DNA of 64,000 bases, taken from Stenotrophomonas tumulicola. GTDB lineage: Bacteria > Pseudomonadota > Gammaproteobacteria > Xanthomonadales > Xanthomonadaceae. The stretch spans positions 124,001 through 188,000 of the forward strand of contig NZ_JACGXS010000005.1 in the NCBI RefSeq assembly GCF_014117215.1, given 5' to 3'. How positions within the stretch are numbered: position 1 is the first letter of the stretch; each line of letters opens with the position of its first letter. Below, piece after piece: positions 16,566-25,097 of the stretch. The notes beneath the pieces were generated by a model that was not told the origin of the DNA, made no database searches, and worked only from the letters and a program-made list of their open reading frames with translations. Position numbers and translations under genes: made by a program.

Positions 16566-17780
16566 TCACCACAGGTCTTCCAGCTTGCGCGGCTTGCAGG
16601 CGAACCACGCCGCGGACAGCATCACCAGCGCACAGACGAACAGGAAGCCGAATGGCAGCACCCAGTTGCCGCTGAGTGCGTGCAGCCAGCCGACCAGGAA
16701 CGGTCCCAGGCAGCTGAAGCTGTAGCCCAGGCCCTGCATGAAGCCGGACAAGGCAGCCGAACCGGTGGCGGTGCGCGTGCGCAGGTTGATCAGGGTCAGT
16801 GCCAGCGGGAACGTGGAGGGCCCCAGGCCAAGCAGGCAGGCCCATAGCAGCGGCGCCTTCATCGGTGCCAGCAGCAACCCGGCGAAGGCGACGGTGAAGC
16901 AGCCGAAGCCGACCAGTGCCAGCGGGAATGGGTTGGGCATGCGCACGGCCAGCGACGGGATCAGCAGCGAGGGCAGCAGCCCCAGCGCGGAGAAAACCGC
17001 CACCATGATGCCGCCGAACGCGGGCGATGCGCCGGCTTCGACCACGATCCGCGGCAGCCAGGTGAACATCGAGTAGGTCATCAGCGATGTCATGCCGAAC
17101 ATCAGCGTCATGCCCCAGCCCAGCGAAGTGCGCGACACCTTGCCGTGCGGCTGTGCGGCCGGATCCGGGGTGGCGGCCAGGGTGTCGGGGTGCGGCGCAC
17201 GGCGCACCAGCATCAGCCATGGCAGCGTGGCGGCCAGCGCCAGCAGCGCCCACATGCCCAGGGAGACCCGCCAGCCTGCCGCGTTGGCGACCGGCACGGC
17301 CAGCAGGGCGGGCAGCATGGTGCCCAGTTGCAGCACGCTGATGTACAGCGTGCTCATGGTGCCGACCTTGTTGGCGAAGTAGCGTTTCACCAGCGGCGGC
17401 ACGACTACGTTGCCGATGCCCATGCCGGCCAGGGCGATGATCGAGCCCGCCAGCAGGCTGCCCACGCCGACGGCGCTGGAACGCAGCAGCAGCCCGATCG
17501 TTGCCAGCGCCATGGCCAGCAGGGTGGTGCGCTCCAGTCCCAGCCGGCGCGCCAGCATCGGGGTGCATACGCCAAACAGGGCGAACGAAGCAGTAGGCAG
17601 CATGCCCAGCACACCGGTCATGGTGGTGCCGAAGCCAAAGTCCTGCCCGAGCACGTCCAGCAGTGGGGTGACCGAGGTGACTGCGGTGCGCAGGTTGACC
17701 GCCGCCAGCAGGATGGCGGCAAACACCAGTGCGCGGCCGTGCAGCAGCGAGGGCGTGGCGGGGGAGGCAGCGGGCGTCAT
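16566..17780 (-). CDS. MFS transporter, CynX/NimT-type
   Basis: A 404-residue protein with about twelve membrane helices. It resembles the CynX/NimT (YycB) branch of the major facilitator superfamily, starting LVFAAILLAAVNLRTAVTSVTPLL, a form shared by cyanate-transporter-like proteins; GLERTTLLAMALATIGLLLRS and ALALTLINLRTRTATGSAALSGFMQGLGYS are further family segments. The substrate is unknown; no cyanase or nitroimidazole-related gene is next to it. ATG 17780 has AAGGATCC about 8 bases upstream and is preferred to an ATG at 17834. It stands alone, convergent with sspB. Confidence 0.8.
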   Translation of the reverse strand: MTPAASPATPSLLHGRALVFAAILLAAVNLRTAVTSVTPLLDVLGQDFGFGTTMTGVLGMLPTASFALFGVCTPMLARRLGLERTTLLAMALATIGLLLRSSAVGVGSLLAGSIIALAGMGIGNVVVPPLVKRYFANKVGTMSTLYISVLQLGTMLPALLAVPVANAAGWRVSLGMWALLALAATLPWLMLVRRAPHPDTLAATPDPAAQPHGKVSRTSLGWGMTLMFGMTSLMTYSMFTWLPRIVVEAGASPAFGGIMVAVFSALGLLPSLLIPSLAVRMPNPFPLALVGFGCFTVAFAGLLLAPMKAPLLWACLLGLGPSTFPLALTLINLRTRTATGSAALSGFMQGLGYSFSCLGPFLVGWLHALSGNWVLPFGFLFVCALVMLSAAWFACKPRKLEDLW

Positions 17781-17950
17781 GATGATGGATCCTTGCAGGC
17801 GCTGGGTGGCGGCGCCTGGATGCAGCAGCGGCACCGGGCATGGGCCGGTGCGGCAGGTGGGGGAAGGGCGCCATTGTACGCCGCCTCGCGCATCGCGCCC
17901 GACCTTGTTGCATCGGGCCGCGTAGCCTTGCGCTGCAAGCGCGCAGGCAC

Positions 17951-17985
17951 AAAAAAGCCCGGAGGACTTCTCGTCTTCCAGGCTT
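17951..17985 (-). terminator. Rho-independent terminator of the tRNA-Pro genes
   Basis: On the minus strand a 12-base-pair stem (AGCCTGGAAGAC against GTCCTCCGGGCT, one mismatch and one wobble pair) with loop GAGAA is followed by six T residues. It begins about 18 bases past the CCA end of the first tRNA-Pro gene. This is a textbook intrinsic terminator. Confidence 0.85.
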
Positions 17986-18002
17986 GCTTGTGACCACCTG
18001 GG

Positions 18003-18079
<77 letters not shown>

Positions 18080-18093
18080 AAGGGTAGCCGCCT

Positions 18094-18122
18094 ATCATAT
18101 CGATTCCCGCATATGGCGGCAA
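18094..18122 (-). promoter_or_regulatory. Promoter of tRNA-Pro copy 1
   Basis: On the minus strand TTGCCG (18117-18122) and TATGAT (18094-18099) are exactly 17 bases apart. The -10 box lies 14 bases before the tRNA 5' end, so transcription would start close to the mature end, as expected for a tRNA promoter. Confidence 0.75.
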
Positions 18123-18163
18123 GGGGAATCGCCTTTCACCTTCGGTAATTCCGGCCACTTGAG

Positions 18164-18240
<77 letters not shown>

Positions 18241-18252
18241 AAGGAGCCGCCT

Positions 18253-18281
18253 AAGATACCCCGTGAAGGCCGAGGCGGCAA
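18253..18281 (-). promoter_or_regulatory. Promoter of tRNA-Pro copy 2
   Basis: TTGCCG (18276-18281, minus strand) and TATCTT (18253-18258) are 17 bases apart, the same layout as the copy 1 promoter. The -35 box lies only 13 bases beyond the cydX stop codon. Confidence 0.7.
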
Positions 18282-18294
18282 CACTTTTGTTGCA

Positions 18295-18411
18295 TCAACC
18301 GCCCTCGCGGCCGTCGATCCGGCCCGACTCGCGGGCTTCGAACCACATCCCGTTGAGAATGGCCACGACCGAGGCCAGGCCGGTGCCGAGGATCCAGGCG
18401 AAATACCACAT
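18295..18411 (-). CDS. cydX: Cytochrome bd oxidase small subunit CydX
   Basis: A 38-residue single-helix membrane protein: MWYFAWILGTGLASVVAILN, then a short polar tail with FEARESG. The first ten residues are identical to E. coli CydX, which stabilises the hemes of cytochrome bd and is required for its function. AAGGAG lies 6-7 bases before the ATG. It follows cydB by 93 bases on the same strand, giving the standard cydABX order. The gene is short enough to be missed by most gene finders. Confidence 0.95.
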   Translation of the reverse strand: MWYFAWILGTGLASVVAILNGMWFEARESGRIDGREGG

Positions 18412-18441
18412 GGTGTGCTCCTTGTTGGGGCTGATCGGGAG

Positions 18442-18495
18442 GTGCTGGCCCTTGGCCAGCACGCTGGAAGGAGGGCATCGGCGTGCTGCCGATGC
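18442..18495 (-). other. Two perfect hairpins between cydB and cydX
   Basis: The 93-base gap between the cydB stop and the cydX start holds two perfect inverted repeats: GTGCTGGCC/GGCCAGCAC with loop CTT (18442-18462) and GCATCGGC/GCCGATGC with a five-base loop (18475-18495). Neither is followed by a T-run on the minus strand. They could protect the cydAB message, slow read-through into cydX or stall ribosomes; the sequence does not say which. Confidence 0.7.
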
Positions 18496-18504
18496 GCCTG
18501 TTGG

Positions 18505-19659
18505 TCAATATGCGTTGGGGTTGTCGCCCATTTCTTCAGCGGTGGTCTTGCCCTTCAGTACGCGGTAGACCCACGTGGTGTAGGCGAGGATGATCGGCAG
18601 GAAGATCACCGTGGCCAGCAGCATGATCCACAGGGTCAGGTGGCTGGACGAGCTGTCCCATACCGTCAGGCTGGAAACCGGCTGGCTGGACGAGGGCAGC
18701 AGGAACGGGAAGATCGCGAAGCCGACCGTGAGGATGATGGCCGCGATGGACGCGCCCGAGGCAAGGAAGGCCAGGCCACCGCGGCGGGCCCGCAGCAACA
18801 CCGCACTGGCCAGTGCACCGAGCAGGCCGACGACCGGCGCCAGTGCGGTGGCCGGCATGCTGCTGTAGTTGCGCAACCAGCCACCGGCGATGCTGCCGAT
18901 TTCAGCGCTCTTCAACAGCGGATTGGTCGGACCGTCGGTGACCACCTGCGAGGTGATCTGGTAACCGGGCAGGCCGAACGCCACCCATGCGCCGCCAACG
19001 GCGAACAGCACGAAGCTGGCCAGCGCCGCGATGCTGCCATAGCGGGCCGAACGTTCTGCCACCGGGCCGTCGGTCTTGATCACCAGCATGGCCGCGCCAT
19101 GCGCCACCAGCATCGCCACGCTGACCAGGCCGGCCAGCAGTGCGAACGGGGTGAGCAGGCCGAAGAAGGAGCCGGTGTAGAAGATGCGCATGCTGTCGTC
19201 GAAGTGGAACGGCACCCCCAGCAGTACGTTGCCCACTGCCACGCCGGCGATCAGGCCGGGGACCAGGCCGCCGACGAACAGGGCCCAGTCCCAGCTGTCG
19301 CGCCAGCGCTTGCTGGGCATCTTGCTGCGGTACTTGAAGCCCACCGGGCGCAGGATGAGGGCGAACAGCATGGCGAAGATGGCCAGGTAGAAGCCGGAGA
19401 AGCTCACCGCGTAAAGCGGCGGCCAGGCGGCGAAGATCGCGCCGCCCCCCAGCACCAGCCAGACCTGGTTGCCTTCCCATACCGGGCCGACGGTGTTGAT
19501 CACCAGCCGTCGCTCGTCATCGGTGCGGGCCACGAAGGGCAGCAGGGTGCCTACTCCAAGGTCGAAACCATCCATCACCGCCCAGCCGATCAGCAGGATG
19601 CCGAGCAGCAGCCACCAGATCACGCGCAGTGTCGTGTAATCGAGTCCAATGAATTCCAT
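18505..19659 (-). CDS. cydB: Cytochrome bd ubiquinol oxidase subunit II
   Basis: A 384-residue integral membrane protein of the CydB family, with the conserved start [20 protein letters not shown] and [13 protein letters not shown] in the first two helices. CydB pairs with CydA in the high-affinity quinol oxidase that reduces O2 without pumping protons. Length and the absence of gaps indicate a functional gene. It starts 15 bases after the cydA stop and is followed by cydX. Confidence 0.97.
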   Translation of the reverse strand: MEFIGLDYTTLRVIWWLLLGILLIGWAVMDGFDLGVGTLLPFVARTDDERRLVINTVGPVWEGNQVWLVLGGGAIFAAWPPLYAVSFSGFYLAIFAMLFALILRPVGFKYRSKMPSKRWRDSWDWALFVGGLVPGLIAGVAVGNVLLGVPFHFDDSMRIFYTGSFFGLLTPFALLAGLVSVAMLVAHGAAMLVIKTDGPVAERSARYGSIAALASFVLFAVGGAWVAFGLPGYQITSQVVTDGPTNPLLKSAEIGSIAGGWLRNYSSMPATALAPVVGLLGALASAVLLRARRGGLAFLASGASIAAIILTVGFAIFPFLLPSSSQPVSSLTVWDSSSSHLTLWIMLLATVIFLPIILAYTTWVYRVLKGKTTAEEMGDNPNAY

Positions 19660-19674
19660 CTGGGTTCTCCTGCC

Positions 19675-21261
19675 TTATGCCTGGCCGGGGGCCGGGGCGG
19701 CTTTGTGGGAAACAAGCGGCGTCGAAGGCTGCAGCGTGGGCAGGATCTCTTCCGGGCCCTTCCTGATCGCCTTGAGCATCAACTTGACTTCGATGACCAG
19801 CAGCACCGTGTACAGCACGGTGAACACGGCCAACGTGGTCAGTATCTGGTGCAGTGCCAGGCCGGAGGCCGCGTAGAACGTGGGCAGCACCCCATCCACG
19901 GCCCAGGGTTGGCGACCATACTCGGCGACGAACCAGCCGCATTCGATGGCGATCCACGGTGCAGGCAGCGACCACACCGCCAGCTTGAGGAACCAGCGCT
20001 TGTGCTGGAAGTTGTTGCGACAGGAAAAATAGAAGGCGAGCAGGAAGAAGGCGATCAGGTAGAAGCCCAGCCCGGCCATGATGCGGAAGGTCCAGAACAG
20101 CGGTGCGACCCGCGGCACGGTATCCATGGCCGCCTTGGAAATCTCTTCCGGCGTGGCGTTGCCGATGTCTTCGCGATAGCGCTTCAACAGCAGGCCATGG
20201 CCCAGGTCCTGCCAGTGCCGGTCGAACATTTCGCGCGCCTGCATGTCGTCCTTGTCGGCGCGCACGCGCTGCAGCGCGCCATAGGCGATCTGTCCGCCGC
20301 GGATGCGATGTTCGGCGCGCTCCACCAGTTCCAGGATGCCCGGGACCGGCTGGTCCAGCGAACGGGTGGCGATCAGGCCCATCAGGTACGGGATCTTGAT
20401 GGCATAGTCGTTCTGGTGGGTCTGCTGGTTGGGGATGCCGAAGGCGGTGAAGTCAGCCGGGGCACGCTCGGTTTCCCACATCGCTTCGATCGCGGCCAGC
20501 TTCATCTTCTGGTGTTCGCTGGCGGCATAGCCGCTCTCATCGCCCAGCACCACCACCGACAGCGAGGACAGCAGCCCGAATGCCGCGGCCACCGCGAACG
20601 AGCGGCGCGCCATGTCCTTGTGCTTGTCGCGCAGCAGGTACAGTGCGCTGATCGACATGACGAAGACCGCACCGGTCACGTAGCCGGCACTGACGGTATG
20701 CACGAACTTGGCCTGCGCCACCGGATTGAGCAGCACCGCGGCGAAGTCGACCACCTCCATGCGCATGGTGTCAGGATTGAAGACGGCACCCACCGGATAC
20801 TGCATCCAGCCATTGGCGATCAGGATCCATACCGCCGACAGGTTGGTGCCCAGCGCCATCAGCCAGGTCACGGTGAGGTGCTTGACCGGGGTCAGGCGCT
20901 TCCAGCCAAAGAAGAACAGGCCGATGAAGGTCGCCTCCAGGAAGAAGGCCATCAACCCTTCGATGGCCAGTGGCGCGCCGAAGATGTCGCCCACGTAATG
21001 GCTGTAGTAGGACCAGTTCATGCCGAACTGGAATTCCATCACCAGGCCGGTGGCCACGCCGATGGCGAAGTTGATGCCGAACAGGGCACCCCAGAACAGG
21101 GTCATCTGACGCCAGACCTGCTTGCGGGTCATCACGTACACGCTTTCCATGATGGCCACCAGGAAGGACAGGCCAAGGGTCAGGGGTACGAAGAGGAAGT
21201 GATACATCGCGGTCAGGGCGAACTGCAGCCGCGACAGTTCTACGACTGTCGAATCGATCAT
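19675..21261 (-). CDS. cydA: Cytochrome bd ubiquinol oxidase subunit I
   Basis: A 528-residue CydA. The N-terminal segment LQFALTAMYHFLFVPLTLG carries the first heme ligand (His21), and EYGRQPWAVDGVLPT is the signature near the C-terminal helices. The length is that of the long-Q-loop type found in E. coli bd-I, in keeping with the presence of cydX. It binds hemes b558, b595 and d and oxidises quinol. It is the first gene of cydABX; a perfect FNR/Anr box lies about 92 bases upstream of its start, so induction at low oxygen is expected. Confidence 0.97.
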   Translation of the reverse strand: MIDSTVVELSRLQFALTAMYHFLFVPLTLGLSFLVAIMESVYVMTRKQVWRQMTLFWGALFGINFAIGVATGLVMEFQFGMNWSYYSHYVGDIFGAPLAIEGLMAFFLEATFIGLFFFGWKRLTPVKHLTVTWLMALGTNLSAVWILIANGWMQYPVGAVFNPDTMRMEVVDFAAVLLNPVAQAKFVHTVSAGYVTGAVFVMSISALYLLRDKHKDMARRSFAVAAAFGLLSSLSVVVLGDESGYAASEHQKMKLAAIEAMWETERAPADFTAFGIPNQQTHQNDYAIKIPYLMGLIATRSLDQPVPGILELVERAEHRIRGGQIAYGALQRVRADKDDMQAREMFDRHWQDLGHGLLLKRYREDIGNATPEEISKAAMDTVPRVAPLFWTFRIMAGLGFYLIAFFLLAFYFSCRNNFQHKRWFLKLAVWSLPAPWIAIECGWFVAEYGRQPWAVDGVLPTFYAASGLALHQILTTLAVFTVLYTVLLVIEVKLMLKAIRKGPEEILPTLQPSTPLVSHKAAPAPGQA

Positions 21262-21352
21262 GGCTTGGCTACCTCGTGGGATAGTGCCGTCTGGGTTGCG
21301 GGAAGGGTAGGTCTACGTGGCGTGATGATGCGACCGACTACTTCTAACAGCC

Positions 21353-21366
21353 TTGATTCAGATCAA
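21353..21366. promoter_or_regulatory. FNR/Anr box in the cydA-cydD divergent spacer
   Basis: TTGAT-TCAG-ATCAA is a perfect match to the FNR-family consensus half-sites with four bases between them. It lies 92 bases from the cydA start and 125 bases from the cydD start, so one CRP/FNR-type oxygen sensor could act on both operons. Clear -35/-10 boxes were not assigned. Confidence 0.85.
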
Positions 21367-21490
21367 TGTATGAAGGGATCCCCGGGGCAATCCTATGCCA
21401 ACTGTTGCGCGGGTGCGACCGCCTGCCGCAGGAGGCCGATGGGCAACCTCTACAATGCCGGGGCCCCACTCCCTTCCCAGCCGAGATATC

Positions 21491-23218
21491 GTGAGCCAGG
21501 ACATCGACCGACACAGTCTCGAAGCGCAGCAGCGGAAAGTCCGCCAGCGCTGGCTTGATGGGCTGGCCGTGGTGGCAACGGGCCGCCGGCGCCTGGCTGC
21601 GCTGTCCATCAGCGTGTCCGGCATCCTGCTGGTCGGCCAGGCGGCAGCCATCGCCTGGCTGGTGCAGCACGTGCTGGTGGAACGCGCACCGCTGGCCGAC
21701 GGCATCGCCGTGCTGGTGGCGCTGGGGGCGGCGTTGCTGCTGCGAACCGTGCTGGGCAGCGTTACCCAGCTGGCGGCGGGCGAGGTGGCCGACGCGGCGC
21801 GGTTGGCCCTGCGCGAGCGCGCCTATGCCTGCCTGCTGCGCAAGGGACCGTTGTGGCTGCGCCAGCAGCGCAGTGGCGAACTGGGCGAGATGATGCTGGC
21901 GCATGCCGATGCCATCGAGAACTATTACAGCGGCTTCCAGCCGGTACGCATCGAGGTGGTGGTGGTGCCGCTGGTCATCGCCGTTGCGGTGGCATGGGTG
22001 GACTGGGTGGTGGCGATCATCTTCATCGCCACCGCACCACTGGTGCCCTTCTTCATGATGCTGGTGGGCTGGGGCGCGGAGGCGGCCGGGCGCGCGCAGC
22101 TTGGCGAACTGGCGCGCATGAGCGGGCACTTCGCCGACCGCATCAAGGGCCTGGGGCTGCTGCGCCTGTATGGACGCGGGCCGGCCGAGCTGGAAGGCGT
22201 GGCGACGGCAGCAGAAGGGGTGCGCGAACGTACGATGAAAGTACTGCGGATCGCCTTCCTGTCATCGACCGTGCTGGAATTCTTCGCCTCGGTCAGCGTG
22301 GCCATGGTGGCGTTGTACCTGGGCCTCAGCTACCTCGGCATGATGTCGCTGCATGCGCAGGTGCCGAGCTTGGGAGCAGGATTGTTCTGCCTGCTGTTGG
22401 CGCCGGAGTTCTACGCGCCGCTGCGACGGCTGGCTGCGCACTATCACGACCGTGCCAATGCACTGGCTGCGGCTGCGGAAATCGAGCGCCTGCTGGGCGT
22501 GCTGCCCGGCCCGGTGCCGCCCGTTGCCGCGCATGTCCCGGCATCGCCTGCCGAACCGATGCGTCGACATGCCCCGCCGTTGCAGGCGCACGCCCTGGCG
22601 CTGCGCCCGCTGGGTGCGGCGCACGATGTGCTGCGCGACATCACCTTCGAGCTGGAACCCAACCAGCGCCTGGCCCTGGTCGGTCCCAGCGGCAGCGGCA
22701 AGAGCACGTTGCTGGAGGCGTTGGCGGGCTGGTTGCCGCCCCGCGAGGGCAGCGTGCTGGTGCGTCCCGGGCTGGAGATCGGTTATGCGGGACAGCGGCC
22801 CTATCTGTTCCATGGCTCGATCGCGGAGAACCTGCGCCTGGCCGATCCCACCGCCAGCCTGGCCACGCTGCGTGCGGCGGCGCAGGCTGCCCAGGTGCTG
22901 CAGTTCGCCGACCGCTTGCCGGCAGGGCTGGACACGGTCATCGGCGAGCGCGGCTTCGGCCTGTCCGGGGGCGAGGCGCGCCGTATCGGGCTGGCCCGGT
23001 TGCTGTTGCGCAACCCGGGCATCATGCTGCTGGACGAACCCACCGCGTTCCTCGATCCGGGTACCGAAGCGGCGCTGCTGCATGCGCTGGCGGTGTTCGC
23101 GCGCGGCCGCAGCGTGGTCATCGCCACCCATGCCGCGGCAGCGATGGCGTGGGCCGACAGCACCCTGGTGTTGCCCGAAGGACGCCTGCACCACGGACTG
23201 CAGGAGGGCCGTGCATGA
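21491..23218 (+). CDS. cydD: Cysteine/glutathione ABC exporter subunit CydD
   Basis: A 575-residue fused permease-ATPase. Six membrane helices fill the N-terminal half; the ATPase has Walker A GPSGSGKST, signature LSGGEARRIGLARLLL and Walker B IMLLDEPTAFLDP. CydD with CydC forms the heterodimer that exports reduced thiols to the periplasm and is needed to assemble cytochrome bd. A GTG at 21491 is taken as the start because it matches the family N-terminus; the frame is open to 21395, but that adds a Pro/Arg-rich leader. It overlaps cydC by 4 bases (ATGA). Confidence 0.93.
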   Translation: MSQDIDRHSLEAQQRKVRQRWLDGLAVVATGRRRLAALSISVSGILLVGQAAAIAWLVQHVLVERAPLADGIAVLVALGAALLLRTVLGSVTQLAAGEVADAARLALRERAYACLLRKGPLWLRQQRSGELGEMMLAHADAIENYYSGFQPVRIEVVVVPLVIAVAVAWVDWVVAIIFIATAPLVPFFMMLVGWGAEAAGRAQLGELARMSGHFADRIKGLGLLRLYGRGPAELEGVATAAEGVRERTMKVLRIAFLSSTVLEFFASVSVAMVALYLGLSYLGMMSLHAQVPSLGAGLFCLLLAPEFYAPLRRLAAHYHDRANALAAAAEIERLLGVLPGPVPPVAAHVPASPAEPMRRHAPPLQAHALALRPLGAAHDVLRDITFELEPNQRLALVGPSGSGKSTLLEALAGWLPPREGSVLVRPGLEIGYAGQRPYLFHGSIAENLRLADPTASLATLRAAAQAAQVLQFADRLPAGLDTVIGERGFGLSGGEARRIGLARLLLRNPGIMLLDEPTAFLDPGTEAALLHALAVFARGRSVVIATHAAAAMAWADSTLVLPEGRLHHGLQEGRA

Positions 23219-24891
23219 GCGCGCCCCATTCCGACCGGCTGCGCACCGTATTCCTGCGCCACCGCGCAGGGCTGCTGCTCACCGTGCTGCTGCTGTGGAC
23301 CACCATGCTGGCCGGCACGGCGTTGCTGGGCTTGTCCGGCGGCTTCCTCACTGCCTCCGCGCTGGCGGGTGCGGCAGGCCTGGGCAGCGGCTTCAATTTC
23401 TTCACCCCGTCGGCCGGCATCCGTGGCCTGACCATGGCCCGCATCGCATCGCGCTATTTCGAGAAGCTGGTCGGCCATGACGTGACGTTGCGCATCGCGC
23501 GCGATGCGCGCGTGTGGTTCTTCCGCCGCGCGCTGCCGCTGGCGCCTGGCCGTCTGGGGGGGACGCGCACCGGTGAACTGCTGGCGCGCCTGCTGGGCGA
23601 TATCGCCGAAGTGGACGGGCTGTGGGTGCGCGCGCTGGCACCCTTGATGGCACTGGGGGCGATGGGCGTGGTCGCGATCGCGTCGGCGTGGTTGATCCTG
23701 CCCGAAGCGGCGGCACTGCTTGCGGCCGCCGCCCTGCTGGTCGGGGTGGGGGTACCGTGGCTGGGTGTGCACGGACGCGGTGCCGAAGAGCGGGACCGTG
23801 CCGAGCATCGCACCCGCCTGCGCAACCTGTCGTTTGAAGGCATCGAAGGGGCCGCTGACCTGGCCGCGCTGGATGCGTTGGATCATTGGCAGGGGCGGGT
23901 CGACGTGGCCGCACGCCAGTTGCGTGCCCGTGACCGGCGTCGGCGCTGGCGGCTGGTTTCCAGTACCGCGCTGCATGGCCTGCTGACCGGCGCTACCTTG
24001 TTGTCCATGCTGCTGCTGGCGCTGTCGGCGCATGGCCAGGGGCGCATCGATGCGCCGCTGGCTGCGGGGTTGGTGTTCCTCACCGTGGCGCTGATCGAAC
24101 TATGGGCGGGCCTTGGCCTGGCGTGGCAGTCACTGCAGTCCGGGCGCGTCGCGGTGGCGCGCCTGCATGGGATCGTCGACCAGCCGCCGATGGTGGATGA
24201 GCCCGTGCAGCCGCAACCCGTGCCCACGGTCGCGGCGACGCTGCAGTGGGAGCAGGTCCGGTTCGCCTGGCCAGCGGATGCCCGCAACGTCCTCGATGGC
24301 ATCGACCTGACCCTGGCGCCGGGCCAGCGCATCGCCATCCGTGGTGACAGCGGCAGCGGCAAGACCACGTTGTCGAGCCTGCTGTTGCGGTTGCATGACC
24401 CGGGTTCCGGGCGGATCACCCATGGTGGCGTCGACCTGCGGGCGTATGCGCAGGAAGACTGGCACCGGCAGATTGCGTGGCTGCCGCAGCATGCACCGGT
24501 GTTTGCCGGCAGCGTTGCCGGGAACCTGCGCCTGGGCGATCCCGGTGCAAGCGACGAGGTCCTGTGGGCAATGCTTGAACGCGTGCGGTTGGGCGATTGG
24601 GCGCGAGCCGTGGGCGGCTTGCAGGGCTGGGTTGGCGAGAACGGAGCAACCCTTTCGGCCGGGCAGGCGCGTCGCCTGGCGCTGGCGCGCGCATTGTTGC
24701 GCGGCTCGCCGATCCTGGTGCTGGACGAGCCCACCGAAGGGCTGGACGTGGACACCGCACACGCGCTGCTGCGCGACCTGCCCGTGCTGCTGGAGGGCCG
24801 CAGCCTGTTGATGATCACCCATGACGCGCTGCCCGAAGGCGTGGTGGATGTGGTGTACCGGTTGCAGGACGGCAAGCTGTTCGTCGACTGA
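23215..24891 (+). CDS. cydC: Cysteine/glutathione ABC exporter subunit CydC
   Basis: A 558-residue permease-ATPase, partner of CydD. The membrane half begins RLRTVFLRHRAGLLLTVLLL and contains PSAGIRGLTMARIASRYFEKL, a CydC hallmark; the ATPase has Walker A RGDSGSGKTTLSS, signature LSAGQARRLALARALL and Walker B ILVLDEPTEGLD. The signature motif has Ala in place of the first Gly, a small departure also seen in some heterodimeric exporters where one site is less active. Transcription is divergent from cydABX, so the oxidase and its assembly transporter share one control region. Confidence 0.94.
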   Translation: MSAPHSDRLRTVFLRHRAGLLLTVLLLWTTMLAGTALLGLSGGFLTASALAGAAGLGSGFNFFTPSAGIRGLTMARIASRYFEKLVGHDVTLRIARDARVWFFRRALPLAPGRLGGTRTGELLARLLGDIAEVDGLWVRALAPLMALGAMGVVAIASAWLILPEAAALLAAAALLVGVGVPWLGVHGRGAEERDRAEHRTRLRNLSFEGIEGAADLAALDALDHWQGRVDVAARQLRARDRRRRWRLVSSTALHGLLTGATLLSMLLLALSAHGQGRIDAPLAAGLVFLTVALIELWAGLGLAWQSLQSGRVAVARLHGIVDQPPMVDEPVQPQPVPTVAATLQWEQVRFAWPADARNVLDGIDLTLAPGQRIAIRGDSGSGKTTLSSLLLRLHDPGSGRITHGGVDLRAYAQEDWHRQIAWLPQHAPVFAGSVAGNLRLGDPGASDEVLWAMLERVRLGDWARAVGGLQGWVGENGATLSAGQARRLALARALLRGSPILVLDEPTEGLDVDTAHALLRDLPVLLEGRSLLMITHDALPEGVVDVVYRLQDGKLFVD

Positions 24892-25097
24892 CCGGGGGAC
24901 GCAGATGGGTCGGCCGGCGTGCGATGGCGACGGCCACCGTTGTGTGGTTCTGACAGCAGCGGGCAGATATTTCCTTCCTTTTGTCGTGACCTGCGCTGAT
25001 GGGGCGTGTCTGCCGTCCTCGACAGACTGGTGTGGCGCCAATGCGTTGGCGTGCACGGCCGCCCGGCTGCGCTTCCTTCTGTAAAGGAGCTGCCACG

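Noticed and set aside
18415..21558. A 1047-codon open frame on the plus strand across cydA and cydB
   Set aside because: It is antisense to two clear oxidase genes, its product is low-complexity and Gln/His/Arg-rich, and it is explained by codon bias in GC-rich sequence.
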